Part shown: in pieces, positions 1-8,179 of the stretch
Layout of the letters: the number at the start of each line of letters is the position of its first letter
Position numbering within the stretch: the first letter of the stretch is position 1
Source of the DNA: a bacterium c-19
Lineage (GTDB): Bacteria > Bacillota_I > Bacilli_A > Erysipelotrichales > Erysipelotrichaceae
DNA: 64,000 nt
Reading direction: 5' to 3'
Assembly: GCA_009917405.1 (NCBI GenBank)
Contig: QZED01000001.1
Span: 186,001 to 250,000 of the forward strand
The notes under the pieces: model-generated
The model's database searches: none
What the model saw: only the letters and a program-made list of their open reading frames with translations
What the model was told of the DNA's origin: nothing
Program-made: the position numbers and the translations under genes

Positions 1-565
1 CCTCAACCGTAGCTTCGGCAGGCTTTGACTCATCAGCTTTTTTTGTATCCGTGCGTTGTATTAAAGGCTCAGGCTGAAGCGCTTCTTCCTCTAATAAACT
101 TTTTACCTGTGCGGCGATATCCTCGCGATTTTGAATCACTGCTTCCTCTTGCTTCACTTCCTTGACCTCATCTTCAATATTCTGAATATAGTCACTACGT
201 TTGGCTCTTGAAACAGCATTCAAACGATTTAAAATATCAATCTGCGTATTCTCACTTTCACGATTTCCTTTTTTTATATTATATTCACGAACCTCATTAA
301 TAAAATCATCTAAATATTCATTACGAAATTCCTGCATAGTGGAATCATTATCATCATAGATTGATGTTTCAACCCGCTCTCGTTGCGGTGTATTAGGTTC
401 TTCCTCAGTGATTGTCACTTTTTTAAAGATAGAAGGATCTATTTCATTTAAACGCTTCGCATAAGACTGCAGCTTTTCTTCCGGCGGTGTATCTGTACCG
501 ATACTGTCATCTTCAATCTGCTTACGCAAATCTTCATAACGCTTGACCCTTGATAAAGTTTCCAT
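1..565 (-). CDS. acidic hypothetical protein, N-terminal part (runs off left edge)
   Basis: An open frame reads leftward from an ATG at 565 to the window edge, giving about 188 visible residues and no stop. A strong TAGGAGG ribosome site lies 7-8 bases upstream. The protein starts METLSRVKRYEDLRKQIED, is very rich in Glu, Asp, Lys and Gln, and has no hydrophobic segment in the visible part. Charged heptad-like stretches suggest helical or coiled-coil structure, ending in a Pro/Glu/Lys-rich linker. I do not recognise the family. A cytoplasmic structural or division-associated role is possible but unsupported. It has its own extended -10 promoter, so it is the first gene of its transcript. Confidence 0.75.
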   Translation of the reverse strand, partial: METLSRVKRYEDLRKQIEDDSIGTDTPPEEKLQSYAKRLNEIDPSIFKKVTITEEEPNTPQRERVETSIYDDNDSTMQEFRNEYLDDFINEVREYNIKKGNRESENTQIDILNRLNAVSRAKRSDYIQNIEDEVKEVKQEEAVIQNREDIAAQVKSLLEEEALQPEPLIQRTDTKKADESKPAEATVE

Positions 566-590
566 AAGAAAAACCTCCTAATCAAATATT

Positions 591-599
591 ATTATACCA
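591..599 (-). promoter_or_regulatory. extended -10 promoter of the left-edge gene
   Basis: On the minus strand the sequence is TGGTATAAT, a TGn extended -10 element, about 26 bases upstream of the ATG at 565. No good -35 hexamer is visible, as expected for an extended -10 promoter. Confidence 0.5.
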
Positions 600-696
600 A
601 ACTTCTGCATGAAATGGTATGTATAATTCATTAGAAATCTATAAATATTGAAAAAAACAATCACTGCCGGATCATCAATCCCGTTTATCATATGAA

Positions 697-735
697 AACC
701 ATCGAATAGATACCCATAAGAATCCGTCGATGGTT
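697..735 (-). terminator. Rho-independent terminator after the 109-aa membrane protein gene
   Basis: The perfect 9-bp arms AACCATCGA and TCGATGGTT are followed on the minus strand by a short TTTTC tract. It lies just downstream of the membrane protein gene that ends at 774. Confidence 0.5.
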
Positions 736-773
736 GAAGAATTATTGATCAATTTTTACTTTTATGAGAATCA

Positions 774-1103
774 CTACATCAAGCTTTTATAGCGAATAGA
801 CGACGCAAAAGAGCTGAACGGGACAAATACTGCAAGTGCCATAAAAGCCAATATATCCGCATTTAATGATAACCCCTGCATCTGATACAAATATGCAATG
901 ATTCCGATATAAATGCCGCAGAACAAAAAGTCCTTCCATTCGATCGATTGACAGCTTTCCGTATAAAAACGCATTGTAATGATCAAAAAAATCAGAAATA
1001 GCGGGATGCTCTCATAGATTAACGGATCGATGAAACGCATCATATGACCGAAATCGAGCATGAGCCAATAAAAAACGGTTGCGGTAAACAGATTTAACAA
1101 CAT
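774..1103 (-). CDS. small integral membrane protein, unknown function
   Basis: The 109-residue product is almost entirely hydrophobic. Three to four likely membrane helices lie near residues 1-18, 28-44, 58-75 and 82-98, with only short polar loops. A GAGGTGG ribosome site sits a few bases before the ATG, so the start is well supported. The gene begins 41 bases after the end of comGG on the same strand with no terminator visible between them. It may therefore be co-transcribed with the comG operon, and a terminator-like hairpin follows it. I do not recognise a family; conserved catalytic motifs are absent. A role in competence is only suggested by position. Confidence 0.65.
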   Translation of the reverse strand: MLLNLFTATVFYWLMLDFGHMMRFIDPLIYESIPLFLIFLIITMRFYTESCQSIEWKDFLFCGIYIGIIAYLYQMQGLSLNADILAFMALAVFVPFSSFASSIRYKSLM

Positions 1104-1143
1104 AATTCCACCTCATTGTTATCATGGTCAAAAGTATATCTCG

Positions 1144-1575
1144 TTATTCAAGATCAATGATTGATAAAGACGCAATATCATATACAATCTTCAGTTGTTG
1201 ATCATTCAATCGAATATAACAGCACTCTTGCTCATAATCCAAACGAATCAAAACATCGCGATACTGTATTTGCTCAGGCTCAGCGATGCATAAGGTTTCA
1301 TCACTTTCATTATTCGTATCATTTTGCGGTTCGGCTGTTTGTGAATCAGCATTATTTTTACTTCCATGCTCTTTTTCCAACAAGCACCGATTCATTTCTT
1401 TCATACGCAGTTTCGTTCGATAGATTGCCGCAATTTGTGCATCAAACAGATTCATATCCTTTTTCGCATTTTGCAGGGCAACCGCAGAAAAGATGATAAG
1501 CAATGAACCTGCACAAACAATATTTAGCCAAAGCAGTGCATATACACTGAAAAAACCGTTATTCTTCACAGGCAA
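1144..1575 (-). CDS. comGG: ComGG-like competence minor pseudopilin
   Basis: This 143-residue protein is the last gene of the comG operon. It has a short polar leader, one hydrophobic helix (about residues 9-33) and a polar C-terminal domain. That layout fits ComGG, which lacks the usual Glu5 pilin cleavage site and supports assembly of the competence pseudopilus that draws DNA across the wall. Its start overlaps the end of comGF by 17 bases, as is common in this operon. Assignment rests on operon position, size and topology rather than on a sequence motif, because ComGG proteins diverge quickly. Confidence 0.7.
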   Translation of the reverse strand: MPVKNNGFFSVYALLWLNIVCAGSLLIIFSAVALQNAKKDMNLFDAQIAAIYRTKLRMKEMNRCLLEKEHGSKNNADSQTAEPQNDTNNESDETLCIAEPEQIQYRDVLIRLDYEQECCYIRLNDQQLKIVYDIASLSIIDLE

Positions 1576-1963
1576 GCACCACCCTTTTTATTTTATTTAA
1601 ACGCTTGGTCGTCATTTGAAAACAGCTTTCCTGCTTCGTAAAACTCACTTCATCGATATTCTGTAAAATGACTTCAAAACCTTTGCGCTTTACAAGTTTA
1701 TTTTCATATTGTGTTAAATAATAAGCTTCCCGATGATATGTAAAATGCAGTTGATTTTGTTCAATGTATAAATTATTAGACTGCGCTAAGATCAATTGCA
1801 GCTGTTTGACAGCTAAACGATCTTCAGCTTCCCGATCACTTACGGCACTTTTTATGAGCAGCTTTGCCGTCTGCGTCAATAATGTGCATACCAAAGCTGC
1901 ACAAAGCAAAGACAGCAATGCTTCAATCATTGTAAATCCGTGTTCCTGCTTCATAGATTTCAT
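1559..1963 (-). CDS. comGF: ComGF-like competence minor pseudopilin
   Basis: The 134-residue product begins with a short basic leader, then GFTMIEALLSLL, a type IV prepilin cleavage and N-methylation motif with the conserved Glu five residues after the cleavage Gly. A single hydrophobic helix follows, then a mixed globular domain. It matches ComGF, a minor subunit of the competence pseudopilus processed by the prepilin peptidase ComC. It overlaps comGE upstream and comGG downstream, indicating translational coupling. An internal Met at codon 4 is an alternative start. Confidence 0.8.
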   Translation of the reverse strand: MKSMKQEHGFTMIEALLSLLCAALVCTLLTQTAKLLIKSAVSDREAEDRLAVKQLQLILAQSNNLYIEQNQLHFTYHREAYYLTQYENKLVKRKGFEVILQNIDEVSFTKQESCFQMTTKRLNKIKRVVLACEE

Positions 1964-2102
1964 AGATATCTAAATTCTCCTCTGATTGCATTGATTGAGC
2001 GCGTATTTGCAATGCACATACTAGTATCAGCAACATAATCATTACCAAAGATAATGCTGTGATCACATCGATCAATAAAAACCCACGCTCATTTTTTAAC
2101 AT
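1923..2102 (-). CDS. comGE: ComGE-like competence minor pseudopilin, 59 residues
   Basis: A very short frame between comGD and comGF encodes 59 residues starting MLKNERGFLLIDVITALSL. It has the pilin-type GFxxxD/E leader junction followed by one strongly hydrophobic helix, which is the layout of ComGE. The ATG at 2102 lies within the last codons of comGD, and the stop at 1923 lies within comGF, so it is embedded in the overlapping operon. The usual ComGE is nearer 100 residues, so this copy has almost no globular domain beyond the assembly helix. Its position, frame and motif make it a real gene despite its size. Confidence 0.75.
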   Translation of the reverse strand: MLKNERGFLLIDVITALSLVMIMLLILVCALQIRAQSMQSEENLDIYEIYEAGTRIYND

Positions 2103-2475
2103 ACATTCGCCCGCTTCCCAGTTGGATCACAATTTCTCCAATTTGATTGTGTGCGTGACAGCGCAATGTCTTGGCGCGATCGACATTGCCGTTTTTATGA
2201 AAAACCACAAAGCCATCGCAGCGCATACCGATCGTAAGCCGTTGATTATTGAAGATCATATCGGTTCCCTGAAACTCTACTTTGATATCTTGATATGTTC
2301 GCATGGCCGTTCCCTGTAAAAAGATGAGGCGCTCTCTCAATGCTTCCATATTTAAATACATCGAGTGATGCACTCCCTTGATAAACGGAATCATCCCGAT
2401 CAGGCATATGCTAATCGCTAATACAATCAAAATTTCGATCATGGTAAAACCATTATCGTGCCTGTGCCTGTCCAT
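2089..2475 (-). CDS. comGD: ComGD-like competence minor pseudopilin
   Basis: This 128-residue protein carries the prepilin motif GFTMIEILIVLAIS about ten residues from its start, followed by a single membrane-type helix and a beta-rich C-terminal region, as in ComGD. I chose the ATG at 2475, inside the end of comGC, over a TTG four codons upstream because the leader length is then typical. It would be cleaved by ComC and join the pseudopilus with ComGC, GE, GF and GG. The gene overlaps comGC by 23 bases and comGE by 14. Confidence 0.82.
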   Translation of the reverse strand: MDRHRHDNGFTMIEILIVLAISICLIGMIPFIKGVHHSMYLNMEALRERLIFLQGTAMRTYQDIKVEFQGTDMIFNNQRLTIGMRCDGFVVFHKNGNVDRAKTLRCHAHNQIGEIVIQLGSGRMYVKK

Positions 2476-2755
2476 TGTGTATTTCAATTATTTCACCTGC
2501 CGGACAGCGTCTTTGCGTATCCTTAATATATCCCTCTGAAATCAACTGCTCCATACTGCTCGGAGATACAAGATGATCGATTTCATATAACAGTATCTGC
2601 GCATTGACTACTTCAATCAAAGCTTCACAGCCTTTATTTTGAATAATCTTTTGTTTTTGTTGGATATTGGGCAGTGTTAAAAGAAAGATCAATGCAATAA
2701 TAGACAGCACAATGATCATTTCCAAAATAGTAAAACCTTCCTGTTTTTTTAACAT
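2453..2755 (-). CDS. comGC: ComGC, major competence pseudopilin
   Basis: This 100-residue protein starts MLKKQEGFTILEMIIVLSI, a textbook type IV prepilin leader with Gly-Phe at the cleavage point and Glu at mature position 5, followed by a long hydrophobic helix. ComGC is the major pilin of the transformation pseudopilus, which binds DNA outside the cell and retracts it to the ComEA/ComEC uptake channel. A good ribosome site (AAGGAGG) precedes the ATG. It follows comGB by 51 bases in the operon. The short polar C-terminal part is normal for the family. Confidence 0.9.
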   Translation of the reverse strand: MLKKQEGFTILEMIIVLSIIALIFLLTLPNIQQKQKIIQNKGCEALIEVVNAQILLYEIDHLVSPSSMEQLISEGYIKDTQRRCPAGEIIEIHNGQAQAR

Positions 2756-2806
2756 GTTTTTCCTCCTTGATTCATAATAGAATCATTTATAATTTTTCAA
2801 TATAAA

Positions 2807-3763
2807 TCACATAGTTTCCAGCAGTTGCAGCGGTACAAGCATAATCTGATAGACAAGCAGTACCATACAGCCGACAAAGCCGTAAGAAAAGATTTGAATT
2901 CCTTGACCGATTCGCTTTAACAGCTGTTTCCACTGTTCACTTTGAAAGTTTTGATATTGCAATAAGACAGTCTCCAACTGTTTCGTATGAGAGCCGATCT
3001 CCCAATGCTTAATGAAGTTTGTATCCAGCCATTCCTGCTTATGAAAGCAATCTGTCAGTGTGGTCCCGCTTTTCAGCTCTGCTTCGATTTGACAGGCACA
3101 TATTGCAAGCAGCGATGTCTGTTTCAAATGTGTGAGAAACGACACCGCATTCTTGGTTGAAATGCCATGACGCATAAATTGCGTGAAATAGGATGCCGCT
3201 AAATAGGAACAATACTGCTGCGGTAATTTTGTAAAGCGCAATTTTCTCAAGATCCAAAGCTTCACCGAAACAGATCGTATCATCAGTATGGTAATTAACA
3301 GGCATAGGATAATTCCCCATATCAATAAGACTGCCAAAGCCTGTAGCGTAGTTATCGAGAAGATTAAAAAGCGATTGGATGAGACATCAAACCCCTGCAT
3401 CAGCTGCGGCAATATGAGCGATGTAAATAAGATCAGCGTTAGAAACGACAATACAAATAACAACAGCGGATAGCTGATTTCTTTGCGCAGCTTTGTTTTT
3501 AGATCATGTGTAATATCGGCAATCGAAAGTGCTGATTGAATTGCTTCGGGCAAAGCAGCGATTTTCATAAAAAAGCGTAAATGATCATAGAACATTTCGC
3601 TATGTCCTTGTACCAAACACTCTTCTATGCTTTTCCCCTGTTCCATGGCATATAACAGGCACACATCTCCCTGCATGAGTTCATACGCTTCACGAAACGG
3701 ATAACCTTGTTTTAACAGCTGTGCCAAAGCTTCCCATTCATAATGCTTCAAGGTACAGATCAC
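2807..3763 (-). CDS. comGB: ComGB, competence pseudopilus inner-membrane platform protein
   Basis: This GspF/PilC-type platform protein has three hydrophobic regions: one soon after the first cytoplasmic repeat, one near the middle and one at the C-terminus, separating two similar cytoplasmic domains. ComGB anchors the pseudopilus and couples it to the ComGA ATPase. The frame is open upstream to 3892, deep inside comGA, but that extension is Arg/His-rich and looks like an out-of-frame reading of comGA. The likely start is the GTG at 3763 or the TTG at 3751, each giving the short overlap with comGA usual in this operon. The exact start is uncertain. Confidence 0.85.
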   Translation of the reverse strand: MICTLKHYEWEALAQLLKQGYPFREAYELMQGDVCLLYAMEQGKSIEECLVQGHSEMFYDHLRFFMKIAALPEAIQSALSIADITHDLKTKLRKEISYPLLLFVLSFLTLILFTSLILPQLMQGFDVSSNRFLIFSITTLQALAVLLIWGIILCLLITILMIRSVSVKLWILRKLRFTKLPQQYCSYLAASYFTQFMRHGISTKNAVSFLTHLKQTSLLAICACQIEAELKSGTTLTDCFHKQEWLDTNFIKHWEIGSHTKQLETVLLQYQNFQSEQWKQLLKRIGQGIQIFSYGFVGCMVLLVYQIMLVPLQLLETM

Positions 3764-4736
3764 CGCTTGCCGCTTCTTCGCTGATAAGCTGAGCCTGCAA
3801 TGCCTGTTTGATTTTGGCATAGATATCTTCGTGTGAGTGCGGCTGTTTGTTTGAAAGCGCCGCCTGCAGCTGTGTTCCCTGTAAAATCTCATAAATACAA
3901 ATACGCTCCTTTCCTTTTTGGCGATGCGGATATAAGCGCTGTGAACATACTGCGCTTAGGGTATCCTTTAAATTCTGATTACTGATTCCCAATTCATTCA
4001 AACGCTTTAATGCTTCAGCAGCGTTTTTAGCATGAATACAGGAAAAGACCAAATGTCCACTCAAGGCGCAGCGATATGCCATTCTTGCACTATAAACATC
4101 ACGAATTTCACCGATCATAATAACATCGGGATCATGCCGCATAAACTGCCGAATTCCTTCCTCATACGTAAATCCGGCTGCTTCATTGACCGCAAGCTGC
4201 ACAAAGCGATCGTCATGAACTTCGATCGGATCCTCTAAAGTCATAATCTTGTGTTTACCAATATTGGCTATTTCGGAAAGTAATGCATACAACGTCGTAG
4301 TTTTGCCGCTGCCGGTCGGTCCCGACAGTATCACCATACCGCTTGTCTGTTTACACCAACCTTGAAATATCGCCGTCTGCTTCGGATCATGACTGAGCTG
4401 ACGAAGTGCTATCTTATGATGATTGTTCAATATGCGCAGCACACCGGTCTGCGTATCATAAGAAGTAATCAAGGAAAATCGGAAAAATAGTGTTTGTTGT
4501 TTCCACTCGAAAGAAAAGCTGCCTGACTGCGGACAATCACTGTTTCCTAAATCTAAATCAGCGATATACTTTAAATAATGAAACAGCTTCACATTAAAAG
4601 CAGCACTATGTACATCTTCCATTCCCTGTTTACCTCTGATCATGATTTTCAGCGTATTGTGACGATAATGAAAATGAATATCCGTCGCCTGTTTTTCCAT
4701 CGCAAATGATACCAGTTGATAAAGTGTTTCTTTCAT
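3738..4736 (-). CDS. comGA: ComGA, competence pseudopilus assembly ATPase
   Basis: This PulE/GspE-family ATPase has 332 residues. It shows a Walker A motif GPTGSGKTTT, the Asp box around LEDPIE, a Walker B region with VIMIGEIRD, and a His-box region (HLVFSCIHAKNA), in the family order. ComGA powers pseudopilus extension at the cell membrane. I chose the ATG at 4736 because AGGAGGTGA lies directly upstream; a longer frame to 4778 lacks a ribosome site. It is the first gene of the comG operon and has a sigma-A-type promoter 20-48 bases upstream. No tetracysteine motif is obvious. Confidence 0.93.
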   Translation of the reverse strand: MKETLYQLVSFAMEKQATDIHFHYRHNTLKIMIRGKQGMEDVHSAAFNVKLFHYLKYIADLDLGNSDCPQSGSFSFEWKQQTLFFRFSLITSYDTQTGVLRILNNHHKIALRQLSHDPKQTAIFQGWCKQTSGMVILSGPTGSGKTTTLYALLSEIANIGKHKIMTLEDPIEVHDDRFVQLAVNEAAGFTYEEGIRQFMRHDPDVIMIGEIRDVYSARMAYRCALSGHLVFSCIHAKNAAEALKRLNELGISNQNLKDTLSAVCSQRLYPHRQKGKERICIYEILQGTQLQAALSNKQPHSHEDIYAKIKQALQAQLISEEAASGDLYLEAL

Positions 4737-4755
4737 TTTTTCACCTCCTATTTTT

Positions 4756-4784
4756 GTTATACACATGAATTTCGACAATTACAA
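4756..4784 (-). promoter_or_regulatory. candidate promoter of the comG operon
   Basis: On the minus strand TTGTAA (4784-4779), a 17-base spacer and TATAAC (4761-4756) form a good sigma-A promoter just upstream of comGA. It lies directly downstream of a terminator hairpin. No clear ComK A-box pair (AAAA-N5-TTTT) was confirmed by eye. Confidence 0.5.
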
Positions 4785-4819
4785 AAAAAAGATCAATTTT
4801 TTTAAAAAAGATTGATCTT
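4783..4819 (-). terminator. intrinsic terminator upstream of the comG promoter
   Basis: The stem GATCAAT/ATTGATC is followed on the minus strand by eight T residues. It insulates comG from the MBL/rpmG transcript, which also has its own terminator at 4887-4910. Confidence 0.6.
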
Positions 4820-4886
4820 GGAATTTGATGATGAGTATAGATAGCGTTAAACGAAAGTTGATCATTAAATAAATCATCGATGAAGT

Positions 4887-4910
4887 AAAAAAGCATGGAT
4901 TCACCATGCA
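4887..4910 (-). terminator. intrinsic terminator of the MBL hydrolase gene
   Basis: The stem GCATGG/CCATGC with a 5-base loop is followed by TTTTTT on the minus strand, immediately after the MBL gene. Confidence 0.75.
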
Positions 4911-4914
4911 TCAT

Positions 4915-5526
4915 TTAGTTTAAATACGGATTATGTAACAATTCTTCTTGCAGTGTTGTGGTCGGGCCATGCCCTGGATACACCTTTAAATTCGGCTCCA
5001 TCTGTTTGATCTTTTCCAATGTTTGAATCATTTTGGTATTTGAACCGGTAAACAGATCTGTTCTACCGATACTGCCTTTAAACAGCACATCGCCGCAGAT
5101 CATATTTCCTTCCCAAAGCATGATACTGCTTCCCTCACTGTGACCGGGAGCGTCAATTAATTCAAACGCAAACTCGCCAATTTGATTGATTCCCGGCTGT
5201 AAAGCAATGATTTCACTTCTGACAATTACCTCATGCTCCATCCCTGCGGATACGTTTAAATACGGATTGGCTAACAACGGAATATCCAAAGGATTCATAT
5301 AAACAGAGCAGTTATAATAGTTTGCCAATGAATCCACTCCGGCGATATGGTCGAAATGACCGTGTGTTAAATAAATGCCATCGACAAAACCTCTTTGTGC
5401 ATCAATCAGTTTTTGAACCTTAGGACTCTTACTGCCCGGATCTACAATCAGGACATGTTGATTTTTCCATAATAAATAACAATTAGCCGCAAAGCTTCCT
5501 AATACAAGGGAATCAATCTTCATCAT
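4915..5526 (-). CDS. MBL-fold metallo-hydrolase, glyoxalase II-like (YqgX type)
   Basis: This 203-residue metallo-beta-lactamase-fold enzyme carries the metal-binding signature THGHFDHIAG near residue 54, further His/Asp ligands in DAPGHSEGS and CGDVLF, and a C-terminal PGHGPTT. The length and motif set match the YqgX/glyoxalase II-like group, which may hydrolyse thioesters such as bacillithiol- or glutathione-type adducts; the true substrate is unknown. It follows rpmG with a terminator hairpin between them and has its own ribosome site (GAGGAG). In Bacillus, yqgX is also next to the comG operon, so the neighbourhood supports the call. Confidence 0.88.
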   Translation of the reverse strand: MMKIDSLVLGSFAANCYLLWKNQHVLIVDPGSKSPKVQKLIDAQRGFVDGIYLTHGHFDHIAGVDSLANYYNCSVYMNPLDIPLLANPYLNVSAGMEHEVIVRSEIIALQPGINQIGEFAFELIDAPGHSEGSSIMLWEGNMICGDVLFKGSIGRTDLFTGSNTKMIQTLEKIKQMEPNLKVYPGHGPTTTLQEELLHNPYLN

Positions 5527-5546
5527 GCGTATCTCCTCTTTCTAAT

Positions 5547-5571
5547 AAAAAAGACCTTCGGGCCCTTTTTA
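5547..5571 (-). terminator. intrinsic terminator after rpmG
   Basis: On the minus strand AAAGGGCC-CGAA-GGTCTTT forms a GC-rich hairpin with two G-U pairs, then a T tract. It begins at the rpmG stop codon. Confidence 0.65.
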
Positions 5572-5718
5572 TTTTTTCTCTTTATGTAAAGTTTTCTTGT
5601 TACAACGTGGGCAAAATTTGTTGATCTGCATACGTTCCGGATTTTTACGTTTATTTCGTGTTCCGATGTAGTTTTCTTCTCCACACTCTGAGCACTTGAA
5701 AGTAATACGATCTCTCAT
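5569..5718 (-). CDS. rpmG: 50S ribosomal protein L33, zinc-ribbon type
   Basis: This 49-residue basic protein starts [19 protein letters not shown] and ends in a Lys-rich tail. Two CxxC pairs (Cys9/Cys12 and Cys36/Cys39) form the zinc ribbon of the zinc-containing (C+) L33 paralogue. L33 sits near the E site of the large ribosomal subunit. A GAGGAGG ribosome site and a promoter (TTAGCA-18-TATAAT) lie upstream, and an intrinsic terminator overlaps the stop. In many Firmicutes a zinc-free L33 paralogue is also encoded and zinc status decides which is made; no second copy is in this window. Confidence 0.92.
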   Translation of the reverse strand: MRDRITFKCSECGEENYIGTRNKRKNPERMQINKFCPRCNKKTLHKEKK

Positions 5719-5749
5719 GTTATACCTCCTCGTCCTTACTTGCTATAGC

Positions 5750-5779
5750 ATTATAGCATACAATAGTGTAAAATGCTAA
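5750..5779 (-). promoter_or_regulatory. promoter of rpmG
   Basis: On the minus strand TTAGCA (5779-5774), an 18-base spacer and a perfect TATAAT (5755-5750) lie about 32 bases before the rpmG ATG. Confidence 0.6.
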
Positions 5780-5833
5780 TATTTTTTAATAAACTCTTAT
5801 AAAACCATTGGATTTACGACTGAAACAGCTGCT

Positions 5834-7912
5834 TTACGGTTTTCCTTCATAAAATGCCTTGATTACTTGCGGCATAATTTCACTTGTACAAAGATTACTG
5901 CCGAGGTTATTGACATTGGAAGAAGTCGGCGCGGCACAGACAAATGCAACCTCAGGTTTTTCATAAGGCCAATAGCCGATTAAAGAGGAATTAGTTGACT
6001 CATGTCCATTGATGCTCACCTCAGCAGTTCCGGTTTTAGCTGCGATATTATGACCGATTGAAGCAAGAGCGGAACCGCAGTGATAACCACTGCCGATCAC
6101 ACATTGACGAAAGCCTTCCTGTACAGTTTTAATATTCTGATTTTTATCCGACAGCGTAGACAATACTTCGGCTTCATTTACATATACCAAGGAATCGCTG
6201 TTTACTCCAAACGCACCACTGACTAAGCGCGGTTTTACTTTTTTGCCGCCGGTAGCTATCGTCGATACGTACTGTAACAACTGAATTGGTGTGTAGTTAT
6301 CATACTGACCGAAGGAGAAATACAATAAATCACCGGCTGTTTCTCTGTTTCCGGTAAAGGCAAGCTGTTCATTAGGAACATCTAATCCGCTTAATACTCC
6401 CAAACCGAACATGGAGTAATAGCTGCGCATCAGCTTGAATATCGCTGGTGCATCATCGATTACCAACGGTCCGTTCGGTATATAGGAGCTTTTAGCTAAA
6501 CGTACTGCAACATTCACCATATAGATATTACTTGATACACGTAATGCATCTACTGCATTTACATTGCCGTAATTGCGATAAGATGCAATTTGCGGAGTAC
6601 CTTTAATTCGCATCGGTGCATCATAGATTGTTTCATCTTTTGTAATAACGCCTTCATTCAACCCCATAAATACCGTAGCACCTTTAACAACCGAACCGGG
6701 CGTATAACCCTCAAGGTAGTTACCGCTGGCATAGTTAATAATTTCATTATTGCTTTTCAGCATTCCGCTCATCGCATAAATTTCTCCGGTATTAGGATTC
6801 ATCAATGATACAAATAAGCGATCCATATCAGGACGATTTCCTTTTCCCGCATATGTTTCCATAGTCTTTTTCAAAATCGCATCTACCTTTTGCTGAAAAT
6901 CGATATCGATCGTCAGCTGAAGATCGTAGCCTTTCTTACCGGAGTTTACTTCGGTAAAGATAGCATTTCCGTCCGTATCGTATTTTATTGTGCTGATTTT
7001 TGATGTTCCCGACAATAATTCTTCATACTGCTGCTCTAACCCAGATTTTCCGACTCGCGCATTCATTTCATAACCCTTTGCACTGTAATACTGCATCAAT
7101 TCCGATGGCAGTCCCTGTTTGCTGGTCGTAACCTGCCCCAATACATCACGCAGGGTATTTTTATAAGGATATTCCCGTTTCCATGAACTGAAATCAACAT
7201 CAAAACCGGGATAATCAGATTTATGTTCGGTTAAATATGCAACCTTTTCGGCATCAACACTTTCCATTATTACACGAGAATGAGAGCTTTGTGAATTAAT
7301 CTCCATCGCATGATAGACAACCCATGCGGCTTTTGTTTCATCATCTAAAGCAGTATCAATCATTTCTTCGGTAATACGCTCCAGTTTCAACTGATAAATT
7401 TCATCATCACTAAGGCTTAATTCGGCAGTACTTAATAAATGGTTTGCTTGATCATTATGACCGTTTTCATCGGTATGCAGTGTGATATATGCATCTTGCA
7501 AATCACGCAGTGTCAGATCCTCAGCCGATACATTAAATTGTTTCGCAAACTTCACTGCTAATTCCCATTGCTCTTTAGCAGTCGCATTTTCAGTCGGATA
7601 ATACGTGATGTTCATTGAACTGACGGTCTTCACCACTTGTTTTCCGTTGCGATCGATCATCTGTCCGCGAGGAGTCGAAATCACTTGTTTTTTCAATGAA
7701 TAAATATCCAGCTTAGTCGCATATTCATCTTTTTGACGCACTTGGATATCAATCAGGCGTCCAGCAATGCACACAAATAGCAGAACGGTAATGATAGCTA
7801 CAATCGTTAATCGCTTATTCACAATCTTTTGATAATCGTTTTGTTTTTTTAACAAATCACTGCTGTGACGCATATGCTTCGCATCAATATCACGAAACGG
7901 ATTTCTGAACAT
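5834..7912 (-). CDS. class B penicillin-binding protein, transpeptidase
   Basis: This peptidoglycan DD-transpeptidase has about 692 residues. An N-terminal membrane anchor (about residues 34-53) is followed by the PBP dimerisation domain, beginning around TPRGQMIDRNG. The C-terminal transpeptidase domain shows all three active-site motifs: SVVK with the nucleophile Ser near 407, SSN near 460-462 and KTG near 626-628. I chose the ATG at 7912, eight bases after AAGGAGG, rather than an in-frame GTG three codons earlier. The protein belongs to the PbpA/PBP2-like group that works with SEDS glycosyltransferases; whether it serves elongation or division cannot be decided here. No PASTA repeats are seen. 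Confidence 0.92.
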   Translation of the reverse strand: MFRNPFRDIDAKHMRHSSDLLKKQNDYQKIVNKRLTIVAIITVLLFVCIAGRLIDIQVRQKDEYATKLDIYSLKKQVISTPRGQMIDRNGKQVVKTVSSMNITYYPTENATAKEQWELAVKFAKQFNVSAEDLTLRDLQDAYITLHTDENGHNDQANHLLSTAELSLSDDEIYQLKLERITEEMIDTALDDETKAAWVVYHAMEINSQSSHSRVIMESVDAEKVAYLTEHKSDYPGFDVDFSSWKREYPYKNTLRDVLGQVTTSKQGLPSELMQYYSAKGYEMNARVGKSGLEQQYEELLSGTSKISTIKYDTDGNAIFTEVNSGKKGYDLQLTIDIDFQQKVDAILKKTMETYAGKGNRPDMDRLFVSLMNPNTGEIYAMSGMLKSNNEIINYASGNYLEGYTPGSVVKGATVFMGLNEGVITKDETIYDAPMRIKGTPQIASYRNYGNVNAVDALRVSSNIYMVNVAVRLAKSSYIPNGPLVIDDAPAIFKLMRSYYSMFGLGVLSGLDVPNEQLAFTGNRETAGDLLYFSFGQYDNYTPIQLLQYVSTIATGGKKVKPRLVSGAFGVNSDSLVYVNEAEVLSTLSDKNQNIKTVQEGFRQCVIGSGYHCGSALASIGHNIAAKTGTAEVSINGHESTNSSLIGYWPYEKPEVAFVCAAPTSSNVNNLGSNLCTSEIMPQVIKAFYEGKP

Positions 7913-8132
7913 GCCGAACACCTCCTTTTCTTATTATTATAATACAAACAATGAAGCAATTACCAGTCCTAAAGCATTTTTTATATTGGTTCCGTTACTT
8001 GATCTCTATTTATAAAAAGAATAATTTCAATAAGAGAGGAAAACAAGTTAATCTATTATATCATGATTTTAATAAAATGCATGTATCTGAACATGCAGTA
8101 TTACTTTCTATTTATATATTTGTATTATTTCT

Positions 8133-8162
8133 TTGCGTTTCACATAATAGATAAGTTATAAT
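8133..8162 (+). promoter_or_regulatory. promoter of ispG
   Basis: TTGCGT, an 18-base spacer and TATAAT lie 18-47 bases before the ispG ATG, followed by an AGGTGAT ribosome site. The AT-rich stretch 7913-8132 between the divergent PBP and ispG genes holds no other supported feature. Confidence 0.55.
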
Positions 8163-8179
8163 GTAGATGAGGTGATAAT

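Noticed and set aside
3764-3892. N-terminal extension of ComGB deep into comGA
   Set aside because: The extra residues are Arg/His-rich and lack a ribosome site; family length fits the later GTG/TTG start.
7951-8154. 67-codon + strand frame between PBP and ispG
   Set aside because: It has no ribosome site, is very AT-rich, and overlaps the ispG promoter; the protein shows no domain.
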